DNA of 64,000 bases from Schizosaccharomyces osmophilus (GCF_027921745.1 NC_079238.1:2604001-2668000); one strand, 5' to 3'; shown: positions 11,075-21,218, numbered from the stretch's first letter. Translations and numbers: made by a program. Notes: generated by a model from the sequence alone, not told the origin.

Positions 11075-11441
11075 CTTGTGAGTTATTTGTAAGTTCAAAA
11101 AGTCGTCCATTGAAGAAAAGCCATTTAAAAGGTGTTTGGTGAAATGTAAACAAACATACAAAACACTAAGTCTACAACGTGTTGCATAGTAGCTATACAC
11201 AAAATAAAACATAAAAAGTAAGATATTTAAATAATATTAGTCAAAGAACCACATCAGAATGAAAGTCATTTCTCATACATTTACCAAAGAGCTTCGAATA
11301 GTTTATGTCCTCATAATACTTATTCAATCAAGGAGCCACGAAGTTAGTAAACTAAAAAGTAACGTAAAGATTCGAGTATATTGTTAATAGGAGTCATTAG
11401 TTGTCAGAATAAAAAAAGGTAGTAGTCGTAGAACAATCAAA

Positions 11442-12368
11442 TTAGCGTCCACTCTTTTCAAGAATTTCCATATAGGATTTCCTTGTTTTATCTTTAAGGC
11501 GTTTGTTTTTTGAACGCATCCTTTTTCTATCCGGACGAACCACAATCACAGGAATCGGACTTCTCTGCAAACAGAATTTGGAAACACTTCCACTGGATAA
11601 AAGGGATTGAAAACTGTTTAAAGGCTTTCCCCTGGTGCCTACAATCAAGCTGTCGGGTGAATATGTATGAATAGTTCGAAGAATCATATCCTGAGGCTTT
11701 CCAACGAGGAGCTCGACTATAATAGACACAGCTTTTTCTTCGTCAATTTTTCTTAGTAAAGATGCCATCACGTTTTCTGCCATTAGGCGATATGAGTTTT
11801 CGTCCAATAACTCTTCCGCCATTTTGGAAGAAGGATCAATGACTCGCAAGATAACGACTTCATCGTTGTCAGACAAAAGAGATTCGAACAAGTACTCTAC
11901 AGCAAATTCGGAGTATATATTTTCATCCATACCACATAAAAATGTCCGAGATGCTCGAGTCCATTTGTAAGCTCGATGTTGAGTTTTTAAAGTTAGAGAA
12001 AACTCCGATGCAGCTTTATTGTTAAACGTATCAAACGAGATCCTTTTAAGAAAATGTGGACTCGGGGGAGGAGAAGCTAAGCTATGTGGTCGATTGTATG
12101 GGTACTCTTCAAATTGTGGCTGTATGAAACCAGCACCCTGAGCGGCAGCAAATGTAACAGAACTCTTAGCAACGGGACGAACCATCGGTTTGTCCATAGA
12201 TGACCTAGAGCTTCTAGTTACGGGTGTTACAGGCTCTGAGTGCGCCTGTCGCTGAACATTGGTACCTATTGTAAGTTTGCTTTTTTCTTTCGACTCAGGA
12301 CGAGGAAGATTTCCGAACGAAATTCCTTCTTTAGCATTTCCATTGCTGTCGGACTGATCTTCAGACAT
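11442..12368 (-). CDS. UspA-domain (universal stress) protein
   Basis: This 308-codon protein is likely orthologous to S. pombe SPBC25B2.10. The first about 130 residues are disordered, Ser/Pro-rich and basic, with possible phosphosites (SPPPSPHF). A universal-stress-protein alpha/beta domain follows (about 142-265): the FLCGMDE first strand, LIVGTRG (about 240-247) and a Gly-Ser before SKFCLQ, then PIPVIVVRP. The glycine-loop spacing is longer than the strict ATP-binding Usp motif, so nucleotide binding is uncertain. The C-terminus is strongly basic. The frame extends upstream to a TTG at 12434, but the first ATG is at 12368 and gives the expected length. The biochemical role of fungal members is unknown. 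Confidence 0.92.
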   Translation of the reverse strand: MSEDQSDSNGNAKEGISFGNLPRPESKEKSKLTIGTNVQRQAHSEPVTPVTRSSRSSMDKPMVRPVAKSSVTFAAAQGAGFIQPQFEEYPYNRPHSLASPPPSPHFLKRISFDTFNNKAASEFSLTLKTQHRAYKWTRASRTFLCGMDENIYSEFAVEYLFESLLSDNDEVVILRVIDPSSKMAEELLDENSYRLMAENVMASLLRKIDEEKAVSIIVELLVGKPQDMILRTIHTYSPDSLIVGTRGKPLNSFQSLLSSGSVSKFCLQRSPIPVIVVRPDRKRMRSKNKRLKDKTRKSYMEILEKSGR

Positions 12369-13345
12369 ACCAATGTTCTCAGAGTGAAAAAGATTATTAA
12401 AATAGCCAACGACTAAAGGTGAGGGTTTAAGCAATGGTTATTAAAAAAAAAAAGAAAAAAAGAAAAAAAATTCAGCGTAGTAATAGTCTAAAATCAACTT
12501 AAAACTGAATAGACGAAACTGAGCACCGAAGGTAACAAATGACACTATTCAAAAAGAAAAATTGTGGTACTAGCGATCAGTCTGTTTACCAGCTTACAAT
12601 AAACACAATTTTTCACTGTAATTTTCAATAATTGGTTAAGACAAGCGTTCTGGTTGTTTTTTGTTCTGGTTTCGCTTTGCTATTGAGTATGGTAGAAAGC
12701 TGATGTAGATGAAAGTGAGGCCATTAGAATTTTTCCATATATGCGAGGAACCCGTAAATCGGTAGCAACAATATATGCTATTTATAGGAAGCTCTTCATT
12801 CTACGAGAGCGGTTTTCACCAGATACTTATGGCCTTGATAGGCTTTTAGCGATTTTTTGAAATTTTGTCTACATGAATTGCTTTCAATCGCCAAAGAAGG
12901 TCTCATCAACAGAAAGACATTTCCTTATACCAATAAATATAAATTTGAACTACTATAACGTCCGGAAGCCAGATTATGGAAACAGGATTATTTTCAAAAA
13001 AGCAACAGCTACAGGTTTCAAGGCATGAGAAGTTTTGATATATATTTCTTAATTATAAAAAATTTGACTATTTATTGTATGTGAAAAGTGTTTGTACTTT
13101 TGATGAGCATTGATAGTGTTACTCATTATGGAAAAGTTTTTCTTCCTCTACCACACTTGGCAACTGACAGGAAGCCAGAACAAAACATTTATACTTGTCA
13201 ATTGATAAAATTGGCTTTAAATTTTGAAAGTATTTTTGTTTCATTGGCAAGGCTAAAGCTGAAGCCAAAATTTCGCTTTCCCTCTAAGCTTTTAATTCAA
13301 CGAAATATTTGTGGATTTAGACGATATCATATATTCACAAAGAAA
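12369..13345. other. Divergent intergenic region, Usp gene / arginyl-tRNA synthetase
   Basis: The region is AT-rich with an A-rich purine tract at about 12443-12469. Its right end (13103-13345) is an in-frame extension of the synthetase described under that gene. Nothing else was recognised. Confidence 0.6.
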
Positions 13346-15202
13346 ATGGCAGCTGTGGAACAACTTACGATGAATTTGAACTCTTTAGGTTTGCAGGATC
13401 ATACTCTTCGTGAAGAAGCTGATGTTGAACACAACCCTATTGATCTCTACCGCAGTTACATTTCTACTGAACTGTCCAAAATCAGTGGAGTAGATGCTTC
13501 TCTTATATATCCTGCTTTGGAAACTTCAATTAGCAAAGACTCTGCTGACTTGAATCTACCAGTTCCTCGTCTTCGTGCAAAAGGTGGTAAGCCTCAAGAA
13601 TTGGCTGCTAAATGGGCTGAAGAATTTCCTAAGAATTTGGTTGAGGTTGCCGCTAATGGAATTTTTTTGCGTTTTAATTTCATTGGATCTTCCCTTACCA
13701 AGTTGGTTTTGCCAATGATTTGGAACCAACGAAAAGAATTTGGTCGTAACGAGTCCGCTAAGGGAAAGGTGGCCGTCATTGAGTTCAGTAGCCCTAACAT
13801 TGCTAAACCTTTCCATGCTGGTCATCTCCGTAGTACAATCATTGGTTCTTTCCTGTCCAACTTGCATGAATCCCAAGGTTGGAAAGTACATCGTGTTAAC
13901 TACTTGGGTGATTGGGGTAAACAGTTTGGTTTGCTTGCCATTGGCTTTAAACGTTATGGAAATGATAAGGAGTTGGAAGAAAATCCTATGCGTCATCTTT
14001 ATGATGTTTACGTGAAAATTAATGCCGATGCTACTGCTGAAGAAGAAAAGATTCAGCAAGAAAGCGCTGAAGCTGAAAGTAAGGGTGTTCCTTACACTCC
14101 CTTCGCTACCCTCCATGACAAAGCTCGTGAGTTTTTTAGGCATATGGAAGCTGGCGATGAGCAAAGTCTTAAGATTTGGTCTCGTTTCCGTGAACTAAGT
14201 ATTCTCAAATTGAAGGAGACGTATGAGCGCCTTAACATTGAGTACGACGAATATGACGGTGAATCTCAGGTTTCCCTTCCATTTATGGATGAAATGACTG
14301 ATCTTCTAAAACAGAAAAACCTTGTCGAACAAGACAATGGTGCCTTGTTAATTGATTTAGCCAAATTTGACAAGAAACTTGGCAAAGCAGTCGTCCGTAA
14401 GAGCGATGGTGCCACCCTTTACTTGACTCGTGATATTGGTACCGCTGTTAAGCGTTATGAAAAGTATCATTTTGACAAATCTATCTACGTTGTTGCTTCT
14501 CAACAAGATATGTACTTTGCTCAATTATTTAAAATTTTTGAGCTCATGGGTTTCGAATGGGCTAAAAAGTGTGTTCATATTAACTACGGTCTTGTTCAAG
14601 GAATGAGTACTAGAAAGGGTAAGGCAATCTTCTTGGACGATATCATGGAGGTTGCCAAAGAAGAAATGCATAAGGTTATGCAAAATAACGAAGAGAAGTA
14701 TTCTCAAATTGAAAACCCTGAGGAGGTTGCTGACATTGTCGGTAAGACTGCTATCCGTATTCAAGATTCAACTGGTAAGCGTATCAATAACTATGCTTTC
14801 GATTGGTCACGTATGACTTCCTTTGAAGGTGATACTGGTCCTTACCTTCAATATGCTCATTCTCGTTTGTCATCTGTTCAACGTAACGTTGACTTTACCG
14901 ATGAACAGATGAAGAATGCCGATTTGAGTTTAATCACAGAGCCTGATGCTTATGAGTTGGTTCGCTTGCTCGGCCAATATCCTGATGTTTTGAAGAGCGC
15001 ATTCCGCTTCCAAGAAACATCTACTGTGGTTACATACCTTTTCAAGCTGACACATGCTGTTAGTAAATTGTACGATATTCTTTGGGTTAAGGGTCGTGAA
15101 GAAAACTTGCAACTTGCACGTCTTGCATTGTTTGGAGCTGCTAAACAAGTTTTGAACAATGGTATGAGATTATTGGGCTTGACTCCCTTAGAGAGAATGT
15201 AG
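13346..15202 (+). CDS. Arginyl-tRNA synthetase (class I), possible mitochondrial isoform from upstream start
   Basis: This 618-codon enzyme attaches arginine to tRNA-Arg and is likely orthologous to S. pombe SPBC25B2.09c. The class I signatures are HAGH (residues 157-160) with the preceding FSSPNIAKPF typical of ArgRS, and the KMSKS-equivalent MSTRKG (420-425). The C-terminal DALR anticodon-binding domain ends in GLTPLERM. The start at 13346 has a strong context (AAAATGG) and gives the usual cytosolic length. The same frame stays open for 86 codons upstream, including an ATG at 13103. The last 40 residues of that extension are Arg/Lys-rich without acids and look like a mitochondrial presequence. 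Codon usage is highly biased, as in other abundant proteins. Confidence 0.97.
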   Translation: MAAVEQLTMNLNSLGLQDHTLREEADVEHNPIDLYRSYISTELSKISGVDASLIYPALETSISKDSADLNLPVPRLRAKGGKPQELAAKWAEEFPKNLVEVAANGIFLRFNFIGSSLTKLVLPMIWNQRKEFGRNESAKGKVAVIEFSSPNIAKPFHAGHLRSTIIGSFLSNLHESQGWKVHRVNYLGDWGKQFGLLAIGFKRYGNDKELEENPMRHLYDVYVKINADATAEEEKIQQESAEAESKGVPYTPFATLHDKAREFFRHMEAGDEQSLKIWSRFRELSILKLKETYERLNIEYDEYDGESQVSLPFMDEMTDLLKQKNLVEQDNGALLIDLAKFDKKLGKAVVRKSDGATLYLTRDIGTAVKRYEKYHFDKSIYVVASQQDMYFAQLFKIFELMGFEWAKKCVHINYGLVQGMSTRKGKAIFLDDIMEVAKEEMHKVMQNNEEKYSQIENPEEVADIVGKTAIRIQDSTGKRINNYAFDWSRMTSFEGDTGPYLQYAHSRLSSVQRNVDFTDEQMKNADLSLITEPDAYELVRLLGQYPDVLKSAFRFQETSTVVTYLFKLTHAVSKLYDILWVKGREENLQLARLALFGAAKQVLNNGMRLLGLTPLERM

Positions 15203-15365
15203 GTTGTTATAAAATAAAATTAAGATTTTTGTGACGGTAAATAGAAATTTATTATCCGAAATATGTTGTACACAGATGGGGTAAATGAAACTTATAAAAT
15301 TCGGGTCAAAGTTTGAAATTGATGAGAGCCAGATATTAAGAGTATGACATTAAAGACATGGCTTT

Positions 15366-15390
15366 AAAAAAAAAAGGGGGGGGGGGGGGG
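15366..15390. repeat. A10-G15 homopolymer junction
   Basis: Ten A are followed directly by fifteen G on the + strand, between the 3' ends of the arginyl-tRNA synthetase and the small orphan gene. Such a G run is very unusual in this AT-rich genome. It may be polymorphic, and its exact length may be uncertain. Confidence 0.9.
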
Positions 15391-15503
15391 CCGATTTTTA
15401 ATTGTTTGACAACGACTATGTTAGTGAAGCGAGTGAAAACAAGACGAATGACAGCAAAGGGGAAAACGAGAATTCAAGTGAGAGAAGTTGTAGAAAATGG
15501 GAT

Positions 15504-15869
15504 TCAGTTATTTAAGCATTCCGGTTGTTGCATGGCAGACAGAGCAAGAGTGGATGTAGTACTAACCAAGGTGGGAGGAGAGATCTGAACAGACCTAGGG
15601 TTCAGGCATTTGCTCTTTTTCTGAAATGGAAATAAACGACCTAAAAGAGACTTGACAAAATCAAAATTTCTTTTAAGAAGACTTTTTGGGGATCGCGCAG
15701 AAGGACGCGCTCGGGCAGGTCCTTGTTCTTGTGCTATGGGAACACTTTCCTTTAGAAAATGATTTCGAACATCATTTTCGAGAATGGGATCCATAAAGCA
15801 GCTGGAACGAACTTTGCCTTGATATTCAGTGGCGCCTGCTGTTATCAATTTTCGGTTCTGAGCATTCAT
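15504..15869 (-). CDS. Small orphan protein, 121 codons
   Basis: An ATG-initiated minus-strand frame encodes 121 residues with no recognised domain. It is basic in the middle (ARARPSARSPKS, then KSLLGRLFPFQKKSK) and Ser/Thr-rich at the C-terminus, and looks soluble. In S. pombe the matching slot between the arginyl-tRNA synthetase and mug164 holds an orphan (SPBC25B2.08, as I recall) in the same relative orientation; that, rather than domain content, is the main support. Function unknown. Confidence 0.55.
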   Translation of the reverse strand: MNAQNRKLITAGATEYQGKVRSSCFMDPILENDVRNHFLKESVPIAQEQGPARARPSARSPKSLLKRNFDFVKSLLGRLFPFQKKSKCLNPRSVQISPPTLVSTTSTLALSAMQQPECLNN

Positions 15870-16719
15870 TCTTGTACCGGAAAAAAAAGGAAAACGACAA
15901 TAATAAAAATAAGCAATAACAATAAAAGTGAGAATGAGAATGAGAATAAGATTTTAGACTTGGACTTAGAGGGGGGAATATAAAACTGTAGATCATAAAA
16001 AACCAAAAACAAGAAAGCACAATTGAGAATATCTATATAAATAAATAATTTTAAATCGGAAACCCAATTCACCGTTTCTTAGAGTCAATATGAAAGAACT
16101 GAGCAACGCTAGTAATTTAAATTTCTTCTTTAACAGGACACACGGAAGCTTTCTTGAGCGGTATATTTAAAGGACAGGATGAATAGCGGAAGTTTTGTAT
16201 GGAAACAAAACTTCCTAAATGATATGTGCAAAGAACAAAAACGACACGGGATGAACCAAATGGTCCATAAATGAACCTGAAAGGAAAGGAACAAAAGGTA
16301 GGAAAAAGTAACAAGATTCCCTTCAGTTGATAGCCCTGAATTTCTTTTAAGAAGAGTAAAAATGGAAGCAAGAAAGTCGTTTGATGAGTCTTACAAAAGA
16401 ACACATTCCTTCATTGATAAAAGTTCGTCATGCAATTCTGATCGTTGTTGAAAATGGATGACTTTTATGATACTTTGTAGTTCAACCAAAAGATGACAGC
16501 AGTTGTTTAGTAGTATCTGTTTGAAGAAGTAGAAAGTAATGAGAAACTCAAGCATCATATTAAAATAGCAATTCGTAAAGCCGGGAACTATTTGTTTAAT
16601 AAATTTGGAGGTTTTCATCTAAAAAAAAAAGGGAACGGAATGTGCTATATTGGTTTACGGTTTTCTAAATGCTTGTTTTGACAGATGCTAAAGTTAAAAC
16701 GACTCTATCCTCTTTTGCA

Positions 16720-16729
16720 TTCTTTGTTT
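16720..16729 (+). promoter_or_regulatory. TR-box (TTCTTTGTTT), candidate Ste11 site
   Basis: This is an exact match to TTCTTTGTTY, the site bound by the HMG-box regulator Ste11 that turns on mating and early meiotic genes in S. pombe. It lies about 600 bp upstream of mug164, whose S. pombe namesake was defined as meiotically up-regulated. A 10-mer can occur by chance. Confidence 0.45.
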
Positions 16730-16831
16730 TAAGTGAAAAGCTATTTCCTTCCATTGTTTACTTTACACGTATGAAACCTTTGTTTATTAAAGTACTGGTT
16801 TTATACTGCACAATTTCAAACTCATAGTATA

Positions 16832-17107
16832 ATGTCATGTAGTCGTTTGTTTATTTACCTTGTAAAGAAGGTTAAAATGACCAAGCACACTACTGAGCAG
16901 TATTTCATAAAATCAGATATCTTTCTCTTTGTTTTTGAAAATTCTTTTAAAATCCTATCGCGTTCTCATCCACTAGCTTTGATAATGAACCGTATGTTCT
17001 TAAACCGTCTTCAATCGAAAACGTACTACCGGCATTCAAAGAAAAAAAATTTCACTATAACTAATTATTTGTCAAAGTTTCTTCAAAAAACGAGCTTTAA
17101 TTTGTAA
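16832..17107 (+). CDS. Unrecognised 91-codon ORF in the mug164 upstream region
   Basis: An ATG-initiated frame encodes a basic, Lys/Phe-rich protein without a recognised domain. It starts 103 bp after the TR-box and ends about 220 bp before mug164. It could be a uORF, a small independent gene, or chance. Confidence 0.2.
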   Translation: MSCSRLFIYLVKKVKMTKHTTEQYFIKSDIFLFVFENSFKILSRSHPLALIMNRMFLNRLQSKTYYRHSKKKNFTITNYLSKFLQKTSFNL

Positions 17108-17324
17108 AAAAAAAAATAAATAAAAAATAAAAAAAAGTTATGATCTATTTATTTATTATATTAAATGCCGCATCAAAGTCTTTAGTACGATGCTGCTCTA
17201 TTGCTGGTACGTTACCTTTCCTCTGGGGAATACGAGAACATTGTCGAAACAACATCGACTCTTTAATAAACGTTCTTTAATAGTCTAATCTTTTCATACG
17301 CTCTCTTCTTTCTCGAATATTATA

Positions 17325-19250
17325 ATGCCAATGCCAGGTTCAGCAAATCAAGAGCCTTTGGCAGAGGCAGAAACAAACATGCTGCAGCGATTAGAACAAC
17401 TACAAATGCAGACGTCCAACATTCTTAAAAAACTGCATTCTACTACCACTTTCTCGGAAACATCATCAGCTGACCATGTAAACGAGAATGGTATCGTTGC
17501 TGCAAGCTCTACTTCTGCGATGCCTTCCGACAACATTGATTCATTAACTGAGGCGATGGTTAATGTGAAAATAGATGAAGATCAGAAAAAGCAAGAATTT
17601 GCTACCAATTCCAATACCGAGGACACTCCTTCTCAAGAACAACAAGAAACCCCTCAGATACCTACTTCTATTTCACCTAGCAAAACGAAGGTTAAAGCTC
17701 GAGCCATTCGACCTTCCACAAAGCCGACTCGGGAATCCCTTTCAACCGATCAACACCAGCGAACTTTACCATCCCGCTTGTCCGGTCGTCTTTCCACTGG
17801 AGTACAAGACACAAGACTTTCATCGCCTGGTATTTCTCCATCCCCAGTACGTCCTCCTTCTTCTCTAGCATCTCGTTCTTCATTACCTTCCTCAGCTTGT
17901 CCTAAAGTTGCATTATCTACTCCCAAGTCGCCAGCTTTGGTAAATCCTCAAGTTGCTAGATCTAGATCTTCCCTGGGTGTTCGCCCTCCCTCCAGAATCA
18001 CCGTCAACTCTACTTCTATTGCACAAGATACTGCACCTAAAGTACAATCCAAGCCTTCCAATGGAGAGAAAGTTTCTTCACCCGGAGCCTCTCCCAAAGT
18101 ATCTGCAAGACGAACTAGTGGGGTTTCCATTGTTCGTCCTGCTACTCGGGCTGCAACAACACGTCCAATGTCACGATCTACGGGTTCCTCCTCTGTAGGG
18201 ATACGTGGAAATCAACCTACCACACAAACTCCTACCGTTCCAAAGGCCAAAACCAATGTACATGCAAATATCCTTCGTCCTTCTACTTCTGCTTATACCG
18301 TACGTCCTGGCTCCAGGATTCTCCGTGATCCCGATCCATCTCGCGATTCATCCAGACATCCTCCGACTTCTTCTCTGCGTAATAACTCATCCCTGGCAGT
18401 TCCCTCTCCGCCTATCGGTACTGTAAATAGATCACCGTCAAGATTAGGACAAACTGGAGCTAATATCAGGAATCCTAGTGCTAAGGTAATCAGACCTTCA
18501 ACTGCAGCTGACGTACGATCTCCTTCGAGAAGTACTACTGCTACTAGAACGCCCTCTAGGCTAGGGCATACCGGGGCTCCTATTAAAAACCCAAACGTTA
18601 GAGTAGTTAGACCTGGAACTGCCGCTGCGGTGCACTCTCCTGCTAGAAGCACTATTCCAAGAGCACCATCTAGGTTAGATCAAACGGAGGCCACTGTAAA
18701 GAAATCAAACGTTAGGGTAATGAGACCCGGGACTGCCGCCGGAACACGTTCACCTTCTAGAATTACAGCACCAAGGACGCCGTCGAGACTAGGACAGGCC
18801 GGACCCGATACTAAAAAATCAAATGTTAAGATTGTGAGACCCGGGACTGCTGCTGGAGTACGGTCTCCTTCTAATGCGGCTGCCCCAAGAGCACCGTCTA
18901 GACTTGAACAAACAGGAGTTAATGCAAAAAATTCAAGCGCCAAGATAATGAGGCCGGGCACTGCCTCTGGGATAAGATCTCCTTCACGACTTGCACAGGC
19001 TTCAGTTCCTTCGAAAACTCCGATTAATGGAGTTCGAGCAAAAGCTTCAAATGTTGAACGACCCACATCCTCATTACGAATTCATGCACCTTCTCGTCCT
19101 TTACAGCGCCCATCGATCATTCGCCCAACCACGTCTTTACGACATGAGCGAAGCAAAGTTCAAGGAATATCCAGTCCATTGCCAGAAGATATCGACGTAT
19201 CTAAAAAGTGTGAGTCCAACGAATCCTTAGACCTCAACAAAATAAATTGA
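17325..19250 (+). CDS. mug164: Mug164-like microtubule-associated repeat protein
   Basis: This single-exon frame of 641 codons encodes a highly basic, disordered Ser/Pro/Arg-rich protein. A short N-terminal helix (residues about 8-42, LAEAETNMLQRLEQLQMQ) could form a coiled coil. The rest is dense in S/T-P and PSR motifs. Residues 371-555 contain five consecutive imperfect copies of a 38-39 residue unit (PSRLGQTG ... RPGTAAGVRSPS). Basic, proline-rich repeats of this kind are typical of microtubule binders, and S. pombe Mug164 is annotated as microtubule-associated. Orthology rests on position between the orphan gene and btb2 and on the composition. S/T-P sites suggest CDK-type regulation (inference). 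Confidence 0.85.
   Translation: MPMPGSANQEPLAEAETNMLQRLEQLQMQTSNILKKLHSTTTFSETSSADHVNENGIVAASSTSAMPSDNIDSLTEAMVNVKIDEDQKKQEFATNSNTEDTPSQEQQETPQIPTSISPSKTKVKARAIRPSTKPTRESLSTDQHQRTLPSRLSGRLSTGVQDTRLSSPGISPSPVRPPSSLASRSSLPSSACPKVALSTPKSPALVNPQVARSRSSLGVRPPSRITVNSTSIAQDTAPKVQSKPSNGEKVSSPGASPKVSARRTSGVSIVRPATRAATTRPMSRSTGSSSVGIRGNQPTTQTPTVPKAKTNVHANILRPSTSAYTVRPGSRILRDPDPSRDSSRHPPTSSLRNNSSLAVPSPPIGTVNRSPSRLGQTGANIRNPSAKVIRPSTAADVRSPSRSTTATRTPSRLGHTGAPIKNPNVRVVRPGTAAAVHSPARSTIPRAPSRLDQTEATVKKSNVRVMRPGTAAGTRSPSRITAPRTPSRLGQAGPDTKKSNVKIVRPGTAAGVRSPSNAAAPRAPSRLEQTGVNAKNSSAKIMRPGTASGIRSPSRLAQASVPSKTPINGVRAKASNVERPTSSLRIHAPSRPLQRPSIIRPTTSLRHERSKVQGISSPLPEDIDVSKKCESNESLDLNKIN
18435..18989 (+). repeat. 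Five tandem ~114-bp coding repeats within mug164
   Basis: Units begin at 18435, 18552, 18666, 18780 and 18894, with lengths 117, 114, 114, 114 and about 96 bp. Each starts with the codons for PSRL and contains RP(S/G)TA and (R/H)SP(S/A). DNA identity is lower than protein similarity, so the array is not freshly duplicated. Confidence 0.9.
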
Positions 19251-19698
19251 CAACACGTCTCTCCTTTTAATGTTTACGACCAAGTTTCTTTTAGGTGGTT
19301 AATTTTATACGAGTGTTTGTAATAGTCACTTCATTTAGCATAATCATTCCGTAAAATCAATTTGATACTTTCTTGTTTGAATTGTTGCATTTCCTTTTTC
19401 CCATCAGCTATGTTCTTTCCGTTACTCCAGTCCATCTGTTATTATTCCTCAACTTTTATATGTTTACCTGCGAAAGGGTACGCGCCAAAATCATTATTAT
19501 ACTTGTTTATTAATGAAAGCCTTCGTTGCGTTAAGTTGAATAAGAAGGGGTAAGGGATATTCTAAAAGCAAAGAAGTCTAAAGAGCTGTGGTTCTATACA
19601 AAAACCAAACAAACCAAACGCGAGTTGAGTTGAAGCTGTTGACAAAGTCTGTTTTTGTTCGTAATTGCTCTTTCAGATTGGTTTTGATTGTTATAATA
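19251..19698. other. Intergenic region mug164 - btb2
   Basis: AT-rich tandem spacer of about 450 bp with no recognised element. Confidence 0.5.
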
Positions 19699-20778
19699 AT
19701 GAATGATTTTATACCCGAGGCTTCATTAAACGGTAATGCAAAAGAACAAGAAGTGACTTCTACAAATTATGCTTTGAATGTAAGTAATTCCTTTTCTGAT
19801 AGTTATATTTGTCTTTGTGTCTTTCTTGTTTCATTAAGTACCTTGGATTCAATGAGTTACACTAAATATTGGAGAGTCTAGCTTTTCCTGAATTCAAGGT
19901 GCAGTAATAAACTGAGACGACTCTCATACTTCTAACTTGCTCAAATATTACCACCTGCATTTTTCTTCATACTAACATCGTCCTAGATTTCTGATTTTGT
20001 GTTCTCAAACGGATTCCTGCAGGGTGCTTTTTCAGATACAAACCTACAAATTCAGAACAATGTATACCACCTTCATGCTTTGTTTCTAGCTCGCTCGCCT
20101 GTACTCCATCAAAAAATAATAGAAGTGTCTTCGACGGGGATGCCCTATAATGTCAAATTGGGAATTGAAGATCCTTACGTTACCAAAAAATCAACCATTT
20201 TCGTTCTTTCTTCTCTTTATCGCGATTCCGTTACCATACCAGCTGAATTGAACCCCTGTTGTATTCTTGCTACCAGTGCATTATTGGGTCTTGACGGATT
20301 GGCTTTTGAAGCTGCCGCAAGTATTGAAAATTCAATCAATCCATTTACAATGGAAAATATTCTTACCTTTTTGGACCCAAAACTAGAAGGCTTTGAGAGG
20401 CTTAAAATTGGAGCATATCCTAAATACACTGCAGGCCTCTTTGACAAGGCTTTAGAAGTTATGTACACAACTCTTGTTAATCATTGGGATAAGGAATACG
20501 CTAATGTGCTTCGCAACCTTCCTTTTCCTGCCATCAAAAACCTTTTGGAAAGCGACAAGCTCACTGTCGGAACAAGCAGTATGGCGCGCTACAAACTCGC
20601 TACAGAAATTGTAAGAATGCGAAATTCATACCGCAAGCAATACCGCATAGAAGGACGAGGAGATGAAAGTGTTGTATTAGCTTTCGGAGAAGGTAATCGA
20701 TCTATTCAGCTAGTCAGAACCGCTTCAGGTCCTGAGTCAAGACGGAAAACACTTTGGAAGGCAGCCTCAAGTCAGTAA
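19699..20778 (+). CDS. btb2: BTB/POZ domain protein Btb2, two exons
   Basis: Exon 1 is 19699-19779 and exon 2 is 19987-20778, giving 290 residues. The 207-bp intron has donor GTAAGT and a CTAAC branch 10 bp before the TAG acceptor; the join is in phase 0. The BTB fold begins after the junction (GAFSDTNLQIQNNVYHLHALFLARSPVL), the standard dimerisation/Cul3-binding region. A helical tail containing LESDKL and a basic C-terminus follow. In S. pombe, Btb1-3 bind the cullin Pcu3 and act as substrate adaptors. Position next to mug164 and mis3 supports Btb2 (SPBC25B2.06c). A long frame from 19588 opens with GTG; the first ATG is at 19699. Confidence 0.9.
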
Positions 20779-21218
20779 GTCCAAAAAATAGTTTATATGA
20801 AAACAAAATATGCTTTTATATGAGCTTTATACGATTTCTGGATATCTGTTTATCTGTGCATATTTTTAATTAGCTTAATTGTTATTTATTTTTATATTAC
20901 ACACATTTTACAAAATTAAACAAAAGCAAAAACTATGAATACATTGAGAAATTTCTTTTTTTCTTTAGTGAGTTTATGTCTGTTGTACTTTTAATGATAT
21001 TTTGAGGGATTTCAGGCAAAAGGTCTAGCAAATTAAGACTTTGAAAAACGAAGGTTGCTAAACAACAGTAGAAATACAAGACAACTCATAAAATGCAGCA
21101 ATCATCTTTCAGTACTGTTAGAATTACTAGTAAGTACGTTTGTATATATTCTTTCAAAATTTTATTAAACCGTATTATCCGTTAAACAAAATGATTTCAA
21201 CCCAATATTTTACCAGCT
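20779..21218. other. Convergent intergenic region btb2 / mis3
   Basis: AT-rich 3' flanks of two convergent genes; no feature recognised. Confidence 0.5.

Larger units (their letters stand above)
15870..17324. other. Intergenic region upstream of mug164
   Basis: About 1.45 kb of AT-rich DNA lies between two divergent starts. It contains a perfect TR-box (16720-16729), a 91-codon ATG frame (16832-17107) and an A-rich tract at about 17107-17137. Two minus-strand frames at 16117-16618 were considered and rejected. Confidence 0.6.

Noticed and set aside
13556-14164. 202-codon antisense open frame inside the arginyl-tRNA synthetase gene
   Set aside because: Highly biased codon usage of the sense gene removes stops on the other strand; product is low-complexity Phe/Ser/Thr with no domain.
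16117-16618. Two minus-strand frames that could be joined by a GTAAGA donor and a TTTCAG acceptor into a 127-residue protein
   Set aside because: No branch-site match in the putative intron, Phe/Leu/Cys-rich composition typical of T-rich DNA, and no family resemblance.
18293-19066. Antisense frames of 119 and 128 codons within mug164
   Set aside because: They are reflections of the Pro/Arg/Ser-rich tandem repeats on the sense strand.
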